Below, piece by piece: positions 33,501-45,274 of a stretch of DNA of 64,000 nt; position 1 is the stretch's first letter, and each line of letters starts with the position of its first letter. Made by a program: the position numbers and the translations under genes. The notes under the pieces were generated by a model. It worked only from the letters and a program-made list of their open reading frames with translations. It had not been told where the DNA came from and did no database searches. Origin of the DNA: Chamaecrista fasciculata (taxonomy: Eukaryota > Streptophyta > Magnoliopsida > Fabales > Fabaceae); contig QANZ01019865.1 in assembly GCA_003254925.1 (NCBI GenBank), positions 94,407 through 158,406 of the forward strand. The letters are read 5' to 3'.

Positions 33501-36500
33501 CACCATATAGCAAGTTAATATCAACGACTGAACCGTGGTAGAAGTATAACTTGACAATAGCAAGGAAGGATGATGCTGTTACTGCTAAAGGAAATAAGAC
33601 AGATTATCCTGACTAAGCACTATCAACAAAAGTCTCAGCAGTATGGTCAATTACTATTGCATAAACATGTAAATTATATGATATATGCGTACACAGTGAA
33701 GGTGAGTTAAAATTTTAATCAATTCCATTGTTCATTTGGTTCTACAGTTTTAATGGAACCTTTCTAGTTTGCTTCATCATCACAGATTATTTTAACGTTC
33801 CTTTCTTTCACAACTACATATAAATATAAATCAACATCTAATAGGGTAAAAGGATGTCCACTTCAATGTGTCCCTCTGCCTCAGACAATCGTCGCCATGA
33901 GTCACAAGGTTTTACCATGGTACTACTACTTAATTGGCCTCAGACAATCGTCGCCATGAGTCACAATTATGGATTGTTGGTATTATCAAATACAACAGAT
34001 TTTATAATTCTTGATACATAACAAAGAAAAAAAATTGGGGGGAGGGGGATGGAGAATCAAGGATTCGCTTTTATCGAAAGAAAATTGATAACTTATGAAC
34101 CACAACACAACAAAGACCTCAAAGAAATAGAATCCATTGAAATATGGAAACCTAAGGTCTCATCTTATCATTAAGAATGAAGACTATATGCAAGTTAACA
34201 TTGGTGATTCACCAACTAAATAACTATGATGGAGAGAACGGATCTTTTGACCTTCTATGATGGAAACTCAGCTGTGTAGTTAGTGAAGCAACTCTGATTA
34301 CCATGCATCTGTACTACATGCAGCAGAATATTTAAATTGAAAATACCATTTTCAACCACAGCAGCTTAGCCAGAGAAAGAAAAGTGAACAAATAACATGC
34401 ACATATTTATTGGCAAACAAAATGTTTTAAACTTTTCAGGACAGTCATTAAATTGAAAACAAGATGTCATATTGCCAGACCTGGTCAAGTAAATCTGGAT
34501 TTGATATCGCCCAACCTTTTTTCCGGTAAGCTTCACGAACATCCTCGCAGGAATTACAACAATCCTCATCCGACTGTAAAATACAATATTGGACAAAAGC
34601 CACATGAGTACCAAACTTGTGACAGTCAGAACATTTTGATTAAGAAAAATATCATGAAGAAATGTAGAATGGAAAATTTTAGTTAACAGACAAAGGACTA
34701 AAAGGGTATGGATGTGACTACCTGTGCAGCCTAATAAGCAACGGTTTAAGCAGAATAGATATATAGACTTTAAAATTTATAGTGCACGCAGGAGGAAAAA
34801 GTAACATGTTTCTCAGCATGTAAGTTGTAAGTAATTATATAATAGATTAAGAGATTCTTACTGTTTCTGCTCCATAACAGGAACCACAATATGTTTCATT
34901 GTGCTCAAGCCTGCCTCCATGTCTTTGCAATGGGTTTTCAATCTGAGCAAACAAACAGTAATATGCATAAATGTCCAAGCAAAGAAGGAGACATGGATGA
35001 CATAACTTCTTAAACTGTAAGCCTTAAAAATGTTCCAAATGAAGCACCAATACTGTAGCCATAGCCCATAGGAAGTGTATATAATATCATAATCAATACA
35101 GATAAAATAAAATTTAAATGATATAAAAACTCAAATAAATGCATAATAAATACTTAACATAGCAAATCCAAAACATAGAAATTCAAACATCATCACTGCA
35201 TAGTCCAAGGCTAGCAAATATTGTAAGTTTCAGACTTTCAGCCTTTCTCAACTTCATCCTGTGCTCAGTGATTAGGTTTTGACCTTTTAAGCAACTTGGG
35301 TTAATTTTTTTTGGGTTATTATGGAATTAGCCTTTGTAATAGTTTAGGCTATCAAATTTCCCAAGAAAAAAAAAATAAAAAAAGGGCAACAAACTGAACT
35401 TCTACAGATATGGATCACTTCTGAACTTGGAATTCAACTCTTCAGTTAACTGCAAGTTTACAAAGTTAAGTTGAGTTTAATCGAGTTCTCATATTTTTGA
35501 GTTAGACAATGAGTAATCAGTTTTGCCTGTGTGGAAACGTAAACTCATACAAATTTAAGAATGAACTCAAGAATTTGGCAACCATTTTGCCAACTACACA
35601 GGCACTTTAATTCTCACTTCTACCAACAAAATATAAAAATAAAAAAGCAACATATAAAATTAGGGTACGAATTCATGAACAAAAGTATAGGAAAAGAAAA
35701 TTGGTTTTATAGACTACAAAATTTACCTTGGTAGAACCAATCCCGTCCGGCCTTGTTTCTATTACGTTACCATGAGGGTCTAATCTTTTCTTGACTACAT
35801 CATGTTTCTGAGTGTTAACCAAAAATAAAATAACATTGTTAAAATTTCATCAACAATAACAAGACAAAAAACATAGAAGTACTCACGTTTAGTGTTCCAA
35901 TAAAATTAAGGCAAAAACCAAAAAGTAAAATTTAATTATACATACTACATCCAGATGTTGCTCTCCGCTAATGTCCATGGCATCTAGACTGAGTATTGAA
36001 CAAGGTAGGGCAGGAAACGTCACATCAAACTGCATTTTGAACAGCAAATTAACTAAAGTCAATTATGTTTTGTGGAAAACTTAAACACATTGCAGTATAC
36101 CAAGAAGGAAATCACCATGAAACCGATGGCAAGAGATAATACATTGTATGACAAAAATCATATAAGTTTTCACTTTTTAATTTTTCATTCCTAAAGGTGT
36201 GATAGAAGAACAAGACTGCTTAAATATGAAAAAATATGCTCAAAGAAGATTTGTTTTCAATGGCAAGCAAAAAAGTCTATAACGCTATTGAATAATCACA
36301 AGAAAGACATAAGACTATAAGAGTAGTAAGACATTACATTGATACGCAGTGTCTCTCCTCTAGAGGTATCTACAACTAGCTTTGTCTCAGTTACAGCATG
36401 AAGATACAATCCTGAATCAAGGGGAAAACACAAAATATAAGTACATCATAAACATAAAAAACCTGGAAAAGAGTGAGATAATTAAGGGAAATCAATAATA

Positions 36501-37340
36501 TTCTATCAAGGGTTAAGATTTACTAAAAGACACTTCTTCCTAACTTCTACAACAGGACATTTCATCCCCATATCGCCACTTCAATGTGCATTAGAAACTG
36601 AAAATTCAAGAACTTAATTGACATTTCTACTTCTTGACTTGAATGCATGAAATTGAAAGAAGTGATAGAATAAAGCTAAAAGTCGGTCACTTCAAATGTC
36701 ATCTAAACCAAGATGAAAAAAAAAGATGTTATTAGTAAAATCTTTGTGGCCATATATATAACTTAATTCATTCATTAAAAAATTAAAAACTAAATTGAAA
36801 TTTAAGGAAGATGCCAGGAAAACTTTGTAAGTGGTGAATTCTAAAACTATCCATAAAAAGGAAGAAAACAGGGTGTACCATCCCAAAAATGAGAAAGAGA
36901 AGGCCACATTCATCCTTATGCATCTTGGCCCATGTTTGCCTAGGAGCAATGCAATTTATAAAAACGTATGGGATGTCATCAATAAACCTGGATGCTATTC
37001 CTTCCTAATCAAACAGACAAGATTACTGAAAACTATAATTCAAGCATCAGAGTAGAAACGGGGGCATCTATATATGCAGGTTCAAAACTCATAAGCAACG
37101 TTTGATTGGCATTGTAATCAAGCAATATGTAGAAAAAACCAGACTCATTCCATAAAGTAATAAACAAAAGAAAGAAAGAAAGGGCTTCGGAGGCTTACGA
37201 AGCTCAGATAGGAAAAGCAAGAGCATGAAGATGGAGGAGGCAATAGTGATGAGGCCGCCGGAGAGGGTGCGGCTGTAGAAATCCTCGTTGATTTTAGGGT
37301 AGGCATCCAGATTACGGAGCTTACTCATTATGGAGTCCAT
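30582..37340 (-). CDS. ERGIC3/Erv46-type ER-Golgi cargo receptor
   Basis: Thirteen exons join in frame on the minus strand: 37340-37199, 36411-36338, 36029-35949, 35807-35727, 34942-34862, 34573-34481, 33488-33309, 32625-32558, 32462-32411, 31200-31147, 31059-30967, 30839-30773 and 30673-30582. All introns are GT-AG. They give 385 aa, the usual length for this family. The protein opens MDSIMSKLRNLDAYPKINED, has a membrane segment at about 28-45 (GGLITIASSIFMLLLFLSEL), a lumenal domain with CGSC and CCNSCEDVREAYRKKGW, and a second membrane segment near 345-370 (FLTNVCAIVGGVFTVSGIL). The tail is KKKMEIGKFN. Family members cycle between ER and Golgi in COPII/COPI vesicles and help load cargo, usually with an Erv41-type partner. 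The ATG at 37340 is preferred; the upstream in-frame extension begins with TTG. Introns hold a SINE (32695) and an hAT MITE (31628). Confidence 0.95.
31628..31953. mobile_element. hAT MITE in an intron of the ERGIC3-like gene
   Basis: The ends CTAGGAAGCATGGACAC and (reverse complement) CTATGAAGCATGGACAC differ by one base. Identical CTCTTTTG flanks both sides (31620-31627 and 31954-31961), an hAT-type 8-bp duplication. Subterminal GTGTC/GACAC words are dense on both arms and the middle is AT-rich. A second copy begins at 63787. Confidence 0.88.
32695..32899 (-). mobile_element. tRNA-derived SINE in an intron of the ERGIC3-like gene
   Basis: On the minus strand the head reads TGTTTGGTGTAGTGGTTTG (A box) and, about 35 bp on, AGGTTCGATCCCT (B box). 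The 3' part ends in CCCATAGTTTAACCGGAAAT and an (AT)n tail. CAGGAAA occurs at 32688 and 32900, the likely target duplication. A partial relative is at 18155. Confidence 0.78.
33201..33331 (-). repeat. Duplicated exon-7 end in the ERGIC3-like gene
   Basis: The 28 bases 33304-33331, spanning the last part of exon 7 and its GTAAG donor, are repeated exactly at 33201-33228 inside the following intron. Related AGTAATRAATAATGT words lie between them. It looks like a local slippage duplication that carries a second intact donor site. Confidence 0.7.
33878..33966. repeat. 30-bp direct repeat, two copies
   Basis: GCCTCAGACAATCGTCGCCA plus ATGAGTCACAA-type continuation occurs at 33878-33907 and again at 33937-33966, in an intron of the ERGIC3-like gene. 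Confidence 0.8.
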
Positions 37341-37912
37341 GGTTCCCAGATCGATCCGCAAAACCCAGAATTTGCTTTGTTAGGGTAGATTGATTGATGA
37401 TGAATCTAATTAAGAACGAACCTAATCCTAATTCTCTAACATGAAAAACCAAAGGTTAATAATAACGGAAGGTGACAATGATTGATTTTTAAACACCCCG
37501 TTGGATCGAAATTCGTCGTTCTTCTCAGAATCGTAACGGGGCGTTCATCATCGATTATCCCTATTCCCTACCCTTCCCGCGACGCCGGAGGTATTTTTAT
37601 TCTTGTGAAATATGAACAAAATAGAAAAAGAATTAAGATATCGAAAGCAAAAGAAGACGGGAATGGAAAATCGAAGGAATTGTGAGGAATCAGAGTCGGG
37701 TCGGGTCTCCTCGGAATGATGATTCAATCCAATGATTTTTAGATGTCAAATTCTCAAAAAGTCAAAACGGTTTTTCTGTTTTACAAAATATCACCAAAGG
37801 TTTTACAATATTGGTTTAGGCCAAAAAAAAATTATATAATATTGGTTAAAATTTTATTTTGGTCTATATGGGTCAAATTTCACTTTGGTCCTTTATTTTA
37901 ATGTTTTAAAGT
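37341..37912 (-). promoter_or_regulatory. 5' flank of the ERGIC3-like gene
   Basis: Should hold the 5'UTR and promoter of the minus-strand gene. No clear TATA box is seen. The short plus-strand ORF at 37482-37685 has no family signature. Confidence 0.35.
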
Positions 37913-39167
37913 TGTTGAAAATATATTTCAATCAATAATTCTGGATTGATATAATTTACATTGAAGCTTGCTCGCATATAAATACACAACCACCTAATTA
38001 ATATACTGACCAACTAACTTATAATAAATGAAGATTGATTAATTGAACATTTAATTCATGATTCTCAACATCCCCTCAAGTCGAGGATATGAACTTTATT
38101 AGCTTGCATTATTGTCTTTGGCAATAAAGGCCGAAAAGTGAATTCGTAGGATAAAAGTAGTGGTGGCTTGTGTTTTTGTTGGAGTCTCAGCAGCTCTCTT
38201 TATCCCTAGAGTTTGTACTCCTTTTGTGAACCTCAGGGGCCATTAAAATAGTGATGACTTGTGTTCTTTTTCGAGTTTCAGGGGCTCTCTTTCTCTAAAG
38301 CTTGTACTCTTTTTAGAACCTTAAGGGCCATTAAAATATTGATGACTTGTGTTCTTTTCTGAGTCTCAGGGGCTCTTTTTATCTAGAGCTTGTACTTTTT
38401 TTTTTTAGAAACTCAGAGGTCATTTAAAATAGTGTCCATCAAACTGGAAATCGGGAATTAAGGCTTGAATCATATAGAAACCTCCAAATAAAGCGAGAAA
38501 GACATAATTTTTTTTCTCACCTAGTCTCAAAAACTACTAGATGGTAAGCAACAAATTGAAAGTTATGAACAAGAGTGACCAAAAGAACTAGATCTCTATG
38601 GACCTAGTACTAAACCACAACAAAAACACAACCAATCATCTAAACGGTGGTTGGCAATCCCAAATCAGCGACGACGATGCTTTTCTACCGCCGGGAAGGT
38701 GGCGCTTAGACCAAACGCCCCCGAGAACCTGGAATGCTAAGGAGGCACGTGACGCTCACGCTCAACACCGTTGGACGCCAGACTCCGTGGAATGATCGGC
38801 GACCATCCTCTGATACTATTCATGCTAGTGGTGAATGTCATGGACCACCAAAATTAGTGGGTCCTCACTCAGAAATGTGATATGAACTCAACGCATAAGC
38901 AAACTTAGAAAGAAGCGAAAGAAAAGTTCAGAAATTGGAGAAAAGTTCACCCAGGCTCAAATGCTCTGATACCATGTTGAAAATATATTTCATTCAATAA
39001 TTCTAAATTGATACAATCTACATCGAAGCTTGCTCACATATAAATACACAAGAAAAACACCTACAACATTTAACGTTGAACTACTCAACCACCTAATTAA
39101 TATATTGACTAACAAACTTAATTAAGGAAGATTAACTAATTGAATACCTAATCCATGATTCTCAACA
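37913..39167 (-). mobile_element. TRIM (miniature LTR retrotransposon), complete
   Basis: Two LTRs, 37913-38070 (3' LTR, 158 bp) and 38975-39167 (5' LTR, 193 bp), both read TGTTGAGAATC...TTTTCAACA on the minus strand. The primer-binding site TGGTATCAGAGC (38963-38974), complementary to initiator Met-tRNA, directly follows the 5' LTR, and a polypurine-like ACTTGAGGGGA adjoins the 3' LTR. Identical AAAGT flanks (37908-37912, 39168-39172) are the 5-bp target duplication. The internal 0.9 kb has no gag or pol, so it depends on enzymes from elsewhere. The 3' LTR lacks about 35 bp found in the 5' LTR. Confidence 0.92.
38158..38430. repeat. Tandem array of three ~90-bp units inside the TRIM
   Basis: Units begin near 38158, 38250 and 38338, each with GATGACTTGTGTTCTTTT-like, CAGGGGCTCTCTTT-like and AGCTTGTACTC-like blocks and ending in CATTAAAAT. 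Confidence 0.75.
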
Positions 39168-40121
39168 AAAGTGAACATCTATATTTTTATATTCTTTTCC
39201 ACCTTCGGCATATGATTTTTCCTCATTTTTCGTGCGTAATTTATCTTCATTTGTTCGAGAAAAATTCATAAAAAATGACTTATAACTGCAAACTCGTCTC
39301 TTTTATAATAGAAACAAGATAAATATAGCTAACTTAAATAATTTTATTGTAAAATGAATGACACATTTTCGAAATCCAATTTTACTATGTTTGTTGATAA
39401 TCTCAATTGAACAAAAAAAAAAAGTAAATGACTTAATCAAAACAATTGATAACTTCATATCATGACTTCGTGGTGTTTTCACAATTAATTTCTTATCTGA
39501 CATCCGACTCTTTAAAAGTTAGATGATCATTTTTTTTTTCAATTTTTGCTTGTAACGACAAAAAACAAACGATTGATAACTTCATACTCATCTTTTTCAA
39601 ACCTAAAATAAATTAGAAATAACCCTATTCAGTAATTTGTCATCAAAGTAAAAATTATAAAAACATATATTACTACTTAAAACAAAAATGTACAAGAAGT
39701 AAAACCTTATCTATGCATAAAAGACATAAACGAGATTTAACCTTTTTTCTTCGTCTATTTTTCAATTTTATCCAAACAAAAATACCGTAAATATTCTCTG
39801 GACTCTTGACTCTTGAGTGTTATATTATAATTTATACAGTTTTTTTTTAGTTTCTGAAATTATTCACTTATATATATATATATATATAAGATAATAATTT
39901 ATAAGCTACTGGTGTCTTGGATAGCCCAAATCCAAGTATGATTGGTGACGCATGAAAAATGGGCTATAGCCCAATGGAGACAATATTGGGCCACATTCAG
40001 ACCAATAATACATTGGGCCAGACTAGGCCACATTCAAATATTAAAGCATAATATTTTTAATTCAATGAATCTATTAAGCTCTGACCAAACAAAAATTTAT
40101 TAAGCTCAATAGATTCACATT
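39168..40121. other. Intergenic, nothing recognised
   Basis: AT-rich, with a (TA)n tract at 39870-39888. No gene or element could be supported. Confidence 0.4.
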
Positions 40122-40539
40122 GAGTAAACTACTAAATTTGTCCAAGGATTATTGGCTCGATGACATATTGGTCCCCAAATTAACGAAATTGACAAATAGG
40201 TCCCCGAATTTTACAAACGTTACTCAAATTGGTCATTCCATGAAATCTCCGTTAGTCAACTCGCTGACGTAGCACGTTAAGTGCCATGTCAGCAGTTGGA
40301 AAACTAAAAAAAAAAAAGCCAACTGTGCATTTAGTGCCACATCAACATTAATAATTAAAAAAAAAATAGTTCATTCAAAATTCAAATAGGTCACTGAGTT
40401 ATATTTTTATCTCATTATTCTCAATTTCCCCTCTTTTTCATCATTTTCATTCATTTTAGTCCCAAATCCTCAAAATAAAATTATAGTGTCCAAAAACTCT
40501 TCCAAATATTCCAGTTTAGTCCTTAAAAGTATTAAAAAC

Positions 40540-41250
40540 CCTAAAAACTAAACCCCAAACCCTAAACCATAAAATCCTAAACCCTAAACCCTAAAATCCT
40601 AAACCCTAAACCACAAAATCCTAAAAAATAAAACCTAAACCCTCAACCCTAACATCAAAAACCCTAAAATCCTAAAATTGTAAAGTGTCCCAAAATTCTT
40701 CCAAACATTTCAATTTAGTCCTTAAACTCTAAAACCCCAAACCCTAGAACCCCAAACCACAAACCCTAAAACCCCAAACCCTAAACTCTTAAACCCCAAA
40801 CCCCAAAATCCCAAACCCTAAAACCCCAAACCATCAACTCTAAAACACCAAATCCTAAAATCCCATACCCCAAACTCTAAAACCATAAACCCTAAACCAA
40901 AAATCCCAAACCCCAAACCCTAAACCCTAAAATCCTAAACCCCAAACCCTAAAATCCTAAAGCCTAAACCCTAAAATCTAAAACCCTAAAATACTAAAAT
41001 TGTAAAGTGTCCCAAAATTCTTCCAAACATTTCAATTTAGTCCTTAAACTCTAAAACTCCAAACCTCAAACCCTAAACTCTAAAACCCCAAACCCCAAAA
41101 TCCCAAACCCCAAACCCTAAAACCTAAAACTCCAAACCTAGATCCTAAAATCCCATACCCCAAACTCGAAAACCCTAAACCCTAAACTCCCAAACTCTAA
41201 AACCTCAAACCCCAAACCCAAACCCTAAACTCTAAAACCCCAAACCATAA
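40540..41250. repeat. Degenerate telomere-like array, CCCTAAA strand
   Basis: Mixed AAACCCTAAA, AAACCCCAAA and AAAATCCTAAA words, interrupted twice by an AATTGTAAAGTGTCCCAAAA block (near 40676 and 41001) that also occurs in the right arm. The plant telomere unit is TTTAGGG; here it is too irregular for a chromosome end. Confidence 0.85.
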
Positions 41251-41389
41251 TCAGAATTGTGACTTTAATTAAAGTTCAACAATTGTGACGTGCAACAGTA
41301 TTATTCAAATCAGTCCCGAATTTATCAAAATAGTTCAATATGTTAGACAAATTGGTTGTCTAATTAAATGAATAGATAATAAACCAAAG

Positions 41390-41890
41390 AGTTTAGGGTA
41401 TAAGATTTTATGGTTTGGGGTTTGGGGTTTTAGAGTTTAGGGTTTGGGGTTTTAGTTTTTAGGGTTTGGGGTTCAAGGTTCGAGGTTTGGGATTTTAGGG
41501 TTTGGGGGTTAGGGTTTTAGAATTTATGGTATGGGATTTTAGGGTTTGGGGTTTAAGGTTTAGGGTTTAAGGTTTTAGGGTTTGGGGTTTGGAATTTTAG
41601 GGTTTGGGGTTTTAGAATTTAGGGTTTAAGGTTTTAGGATTTGGGGTTTGGGATTTTAGGGTTTGGGGTTTGAGATTTTAGGTTTTGGGATTTTAGAGTT
41701 TGGGGTTTTGGATTTTAGGGTTTGGGGTTTTAGAGTTTATGGACTAAATTGAAATATTTGGAAGAATTTTGGGATACTTTACAATTTTAGGATTTTAGGG
41801 TTTAGGGTTTAGGTTTTAGGGTTTAGGATTTTATGGTTTAGGGTTTAGGACTTTAGGGTTTGGGGTTTATGGTTTAGGTTTTTGGGGTTT
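41390..41890. repeat. Degenerate telomere-like array, TTTAGGG strand
   Basis: GGGTTTGGGGTTTTAGAGTT-type words, the inverted partner of the array at 40540-41250. It contains the complementary TTTTGGGATACTTTACAATT block near 41770. Confidence 0.85.
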
Positions 41891-42407
41891 TAATACTTTT
41901 AAGGATTAAACTGGAATGTTTGGAAGAGTTTTGGGACAATTTACAATTTTATTTTGAGGATTTTGGACTAAAATTAATGAAGATGATGAAAAAGAGGGGA
42001 AGTTGAGAATAATGAGATAAAAATATAACCCAGGGACCTATTTGAATTTTGAATGAACTATTTCTTTTTATTACTAATGCTGATGTGGCACTAAATGCAC
42101 AGTTGGCTTTTTTTTTTCTAGTTTTCCAACTGTTGACGTGGCACGGGTCAGCAGTTAACGGCCACGTCAGCGAGTTGACTAACGGAGATTTCACGGAAGG
42201 ACCAATTTGAGTAACGTTTGTAAAATTCAGGAACCTATTTGTCAATTTCGTTAATTTGGGGACCAATCTGTCAGCGAGTCAATAATCCAGGGACCAATTT
42301 AGTAGTTTACTCGATTCACATTGAACTTTTGAAGTTTATGATGAGGTCCATTAATTCTATTGATCTATTAATTGAGCAAACTTATTTGTCTTTTATTATT
42401 ATTATTG

Positions 42408-42776
42408 GGGTAAATTACACTTTGGTACCTTGTGGTTTGACCATATTTCACTTTGGTACTCTGTGGTTTGAAACTTAACACTTTAGTACCCGGTGGTATT
42501 CTCCATTAACACTTTGGTACCCTTTGAAGCTATTTTGTAATTTTAACCATAACAAATTTTGCAAAAATTACATATTGACCCCAAAAAGTTTTCAAAAAAT
42601 TACAAATAGGTCCCTAGATACATATTATCGAGAGATTAAAATGAAAACTTAAAAAAAATTTAGGGTGAATATGTAATTTTTGCAAAATTTTGTTATGGTC
42701 AAAATTACAAAATAGCTCCAAAAGGTATCAAAGTGTTAAAGAAGAATACCACAGGGTACCAAAGTGTAATTTACCC
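42408..42776. mobile_element. Foldback MITE, GGTACC family
   Basis: The ends GGGTAAATTACACTTTGG and (right) AGTGTAATTTACCC are inverted. The flanks TTATTATTG and TTATTATTA match at 8 of 9, in a low-complexity ATT context. It is the variant with TGTGGTTTGACC units and a shared inner segment (ACATATTGACCCCAAAAAG), as in 19339-19540. Confidence 0.8.
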
Positions 42777-43628
42777 TTATTATTATTATTATTAATTATT
42801 GGTATATTGGTTTAGTCTTTTGGAAGTTTTGGGCTTCTTTACACCAATAAAAACTATGGGCTTTGAAACAAGCTTTTGCTTTCATTCGCCTTCTTTATTG
42901 CTTTTCTGGGTATTAAAATGTTGTTCAAAATGGCTCAAAATAACGTTAATTTGAAGAATTATATAGGGATTTACCAAAAAGAAAAAGAAGAATTACATAC
43001 TACATAGGGCATTATGGTGAAATGGCCCACATTAATAAAATTAGACTTAAAGTTTTATGGTATTTACAGAACCGAAGAAAGGGGGTGAGGAAATGGTACA
43101 ATTTTGTACTTTAACTGAAATTTGACTCGTTAATTAATTAATTAATTTTCATATCATTCAAGTACAGTTAACAAGTATAACAATTATTATTTCTCATGTT
43201 TTTGACTTTATCCGCTATAAGACAAGCTATTATTGCTAATTTGCAATGTACTACCAGATACGTGAGATTTGATGTTAGGTGTGGCTATCAAACAAAATTG
43301 TACAACTTGGAAAAAAGCAAAAAGAAAATATTATGTGATTAATAAGGTTGTATTATTTTCTAATTGATGGAATACTATTAATGCGAAGTAGATATATGAG
43401 AAAGTCTTTGTCTCAAATCAATTCAGCAAAAAAGCAAGTGTTTATTTGCAAGTTATTCTAATAAACAAACACCCACCCAATTTTACTAACCTCTTGAAAT
43501 ACCAACATGATGATGACATTCATGGCACATGCATAATAATAAAAGTCATTTTCAACTTTGATACTGAATATAATTTTACTAACTAGCTAGTTCACTTCAC
43601 TTGTAAATCATTTTCAAGAAAGATTGTA
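42777..43628. other. Intergenic, nothing recognised
   Basis: AT-rich with (ATT)n and (TTAA)n tracts near 42780 and 43132. No gene supported. Confidence 0.4.
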
Positions 43629-44167
43629 GGTTAAAAGGTTATTTAGGTCCTAAATGTATGCTCTAATGTCCATTTTGGTCCATTATGTTTCAAAATGTTC
43701 AAAATTGATCCTGAATGTTTGCAAAATGTTTTATTTTGGTCTCATACTATTGAATATGACTTGTTTCAAGTTCAAACGTAACGAGTTTAGAGCTATGTAT
43801 TGTTCTCGAATACTACTTTCTATATCCAGCTACGACTGTCAATAAACGAGGTCAAATCGGTCCTAAAAGTAGACAACTCATTTCATGGTCAAACAAGCAA
43901 AGTTAATCATATCTCTCTTGTTTCAAATTCAAATGTAAGAAATTCAGAGTTACGAGTTTCTCTTAATAAGTCCTTTGAACTTGAAATGAGAGACGAGAGA
44001 AATATGACCAAATTCAATAGTTTGGGACCAAAATGATACATTTTACTAATATAGAGGATCAAAGTGAATCATTTTGCCAATATTTAGGATCAATTTGAAC
44101 ATTTTGAAACATGATGGACCAAATGAACAATAGGACATACATTTAGGACCAAAATGACCCTTTGACC
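43629..44167. mobile_element. Foldback MITE, TTTTGGTCC family, 9-bp TSD
   Basis: The ends GGTTAAAAGGTTATTTAGGT and (right) AAATGACCCTTTGACC are inverted and flanked by identical AAGATTGTA (43620-43628 and 44168-44176). The arms carry CATTTTGGTCC/GGACCAAAATG and CTAAATGTATG. The core carries the GAGCTATGTATTGTTCTC segment and its inverted partner. Confidence 0.9.
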
Positions 44168-44640
44168 AAGATTGTATTAGTGGGAGCTTAAGCTTCTATT
44201 AGTGTAAAATTTTAAAGTTTTCTTATACTAAATGGTGGGCAGTGAATTTGATAAGAGAGAGAAAAAAAAATGGAGGCTTCATAACCTCCCCCACAAAGTT
44301 ACGGATGAGGTTGGTTTTAAAAAATAATTTTAAATATAATTTCTAGAAATTAAAAAGAAATATATATGTAACAAACATTTCTTATAATGTTTGAGAATTC
44401 AAACTCTATATATTATTTCCCTTTTGACAATAATAAGCAAATAGTTACCCTATTCCATTATTACAAATAGGATCAAATTTGTAGAGCAGTTTTCTACTTT
44501 TCTTAAATATTTTAGGGGTGAGGTACATTAAAGATATTGCATCTTTTCACGTGAAAAAGTTTTTATATTACCTAAAAACTTCATTGGTAAATAAATCAAG
44601 TACCTTAGGGATCTAAAGAACCAAAGCGAATCAGTTTTGG

Positions 44641-44672
<32 letters not shown>

Positions 44673-44722
44673 GAAGAACATGGTGCAGCCGAAAGGCTAT
44701 TGCTATAATTATAATTATTTTT
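44168..44722. other. Intergenic with (TA)n microsatellite
   Basis: AT-rich; a (TA)n run of about 28 bp at 44643-44671. No gene supported. Confidence 0.45.
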
Positions 44723-44963
44723 AGTGTAAACTAATAATTTAATCCCTGAAAGATCACTGAGTTGACAACTCAGTCCTTAAAAGTTGAAATAGACAATTTA
44801 GTCCTTGAAAGAACCTAATAGTATAATCATTAGTCCTTTCCATAGACTAACGAGTATAATATTTTATACTTTAATTTCAAGGACTAAACTATCAATTTCA
44901 ATTTTTTAGGGACCAAGTCGTTAACTCAGTGATCTTTCAATAACTAAATTATTAGTTTACACT
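44723..44963. mobile_element. Small foldback MITE, AGTGTAAACTAATAA ends
   Basis: The left end AGTGTAAACTAATAATTTAA and the right end (reverse complement AGTGTAAACTAATAATTTAG) are nearly identical. The inner units ACTCAGTCC and TTTAGTCCTTGAAA recur inverted. The end sequence resembles that of the telomere-like element (GAGTAAACTACTAAATT). The target duplication is not clear. Confidence 0.75.
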
Positions 44964-45250
44964 TATTATTATTCCTCTTTTTTCTATGATCTGTTTTACA
45001 TCTGACCTACAATGAATGGAGGGCAAGATTCCAGCAGCAATAAACCTTTAATGCAGGGTTTCAACAACTCCTACTTTGAAGGCCCCTAAAATAATAAATA
45101 ATAAAGGATAGCCCTATATATTCTGCTCCCTCTAGCAGAAGCAACTGGAAATAAGGGGACTAAACTTCAATTATTGAATCCTAATTAATAATTAGATGTT
45201 AATACACCTCCTAATAAGACATTTCAAATATATATATATATATATATATA

Positions 45251-45274
45251 NNNNNNNNNNNNNNNNNNNNNNNN
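45251..45274. other. Assembly gap of 24 N
   Basis: Flanked by (AT)n on the left and poly-T on the right, so a low-complexity gap. True length unknown. Confidence 0.95.

Larger units (their letters stand above)
40122..42312. mobile_element. Large foldback element with telomere-like arms, 10-bp TSD
   Basis: The left end GAGTAAACTACTAAATTTGT and the right end (reverse complement GAGTAAACTACTAAATTGGT) are inverted. Identical GATTCACATT flanks both sides (40112-40121, 42313-42322). The outer 400 bp of each arm are homologous in reverse, including ATTGGTCCCC, CTCCGTTAGTCAACTCGC and CAACTGTGCATTTAGTGCCA. Further in, the left arm is filled with degenerate AAACCCTAAA/AAACCCCAAA units and the right arm with TTTAGGGTTT/TTTGGGGTTT units, separated by about 135 bp of unique sequence (41252-41390). 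No ORF of note. The 9-10 bp duplication and long TIRs fit a Mutator-like foldback element. Confidence 0.88.

Noticed and set aside
37482-37685. 67-codon plus-strand ORF upstream of the ERGIC3-like gene
   Set aside because: It overlaps the expected promoter and leader of the minus-strand gene and shows no family signature.
40540-41890. True telomere or chromosome end
   Set aside because: The repeats are irregular, occur in both orientations and lie inside an element with inverted ends and a target duplication, with genes on both sides.
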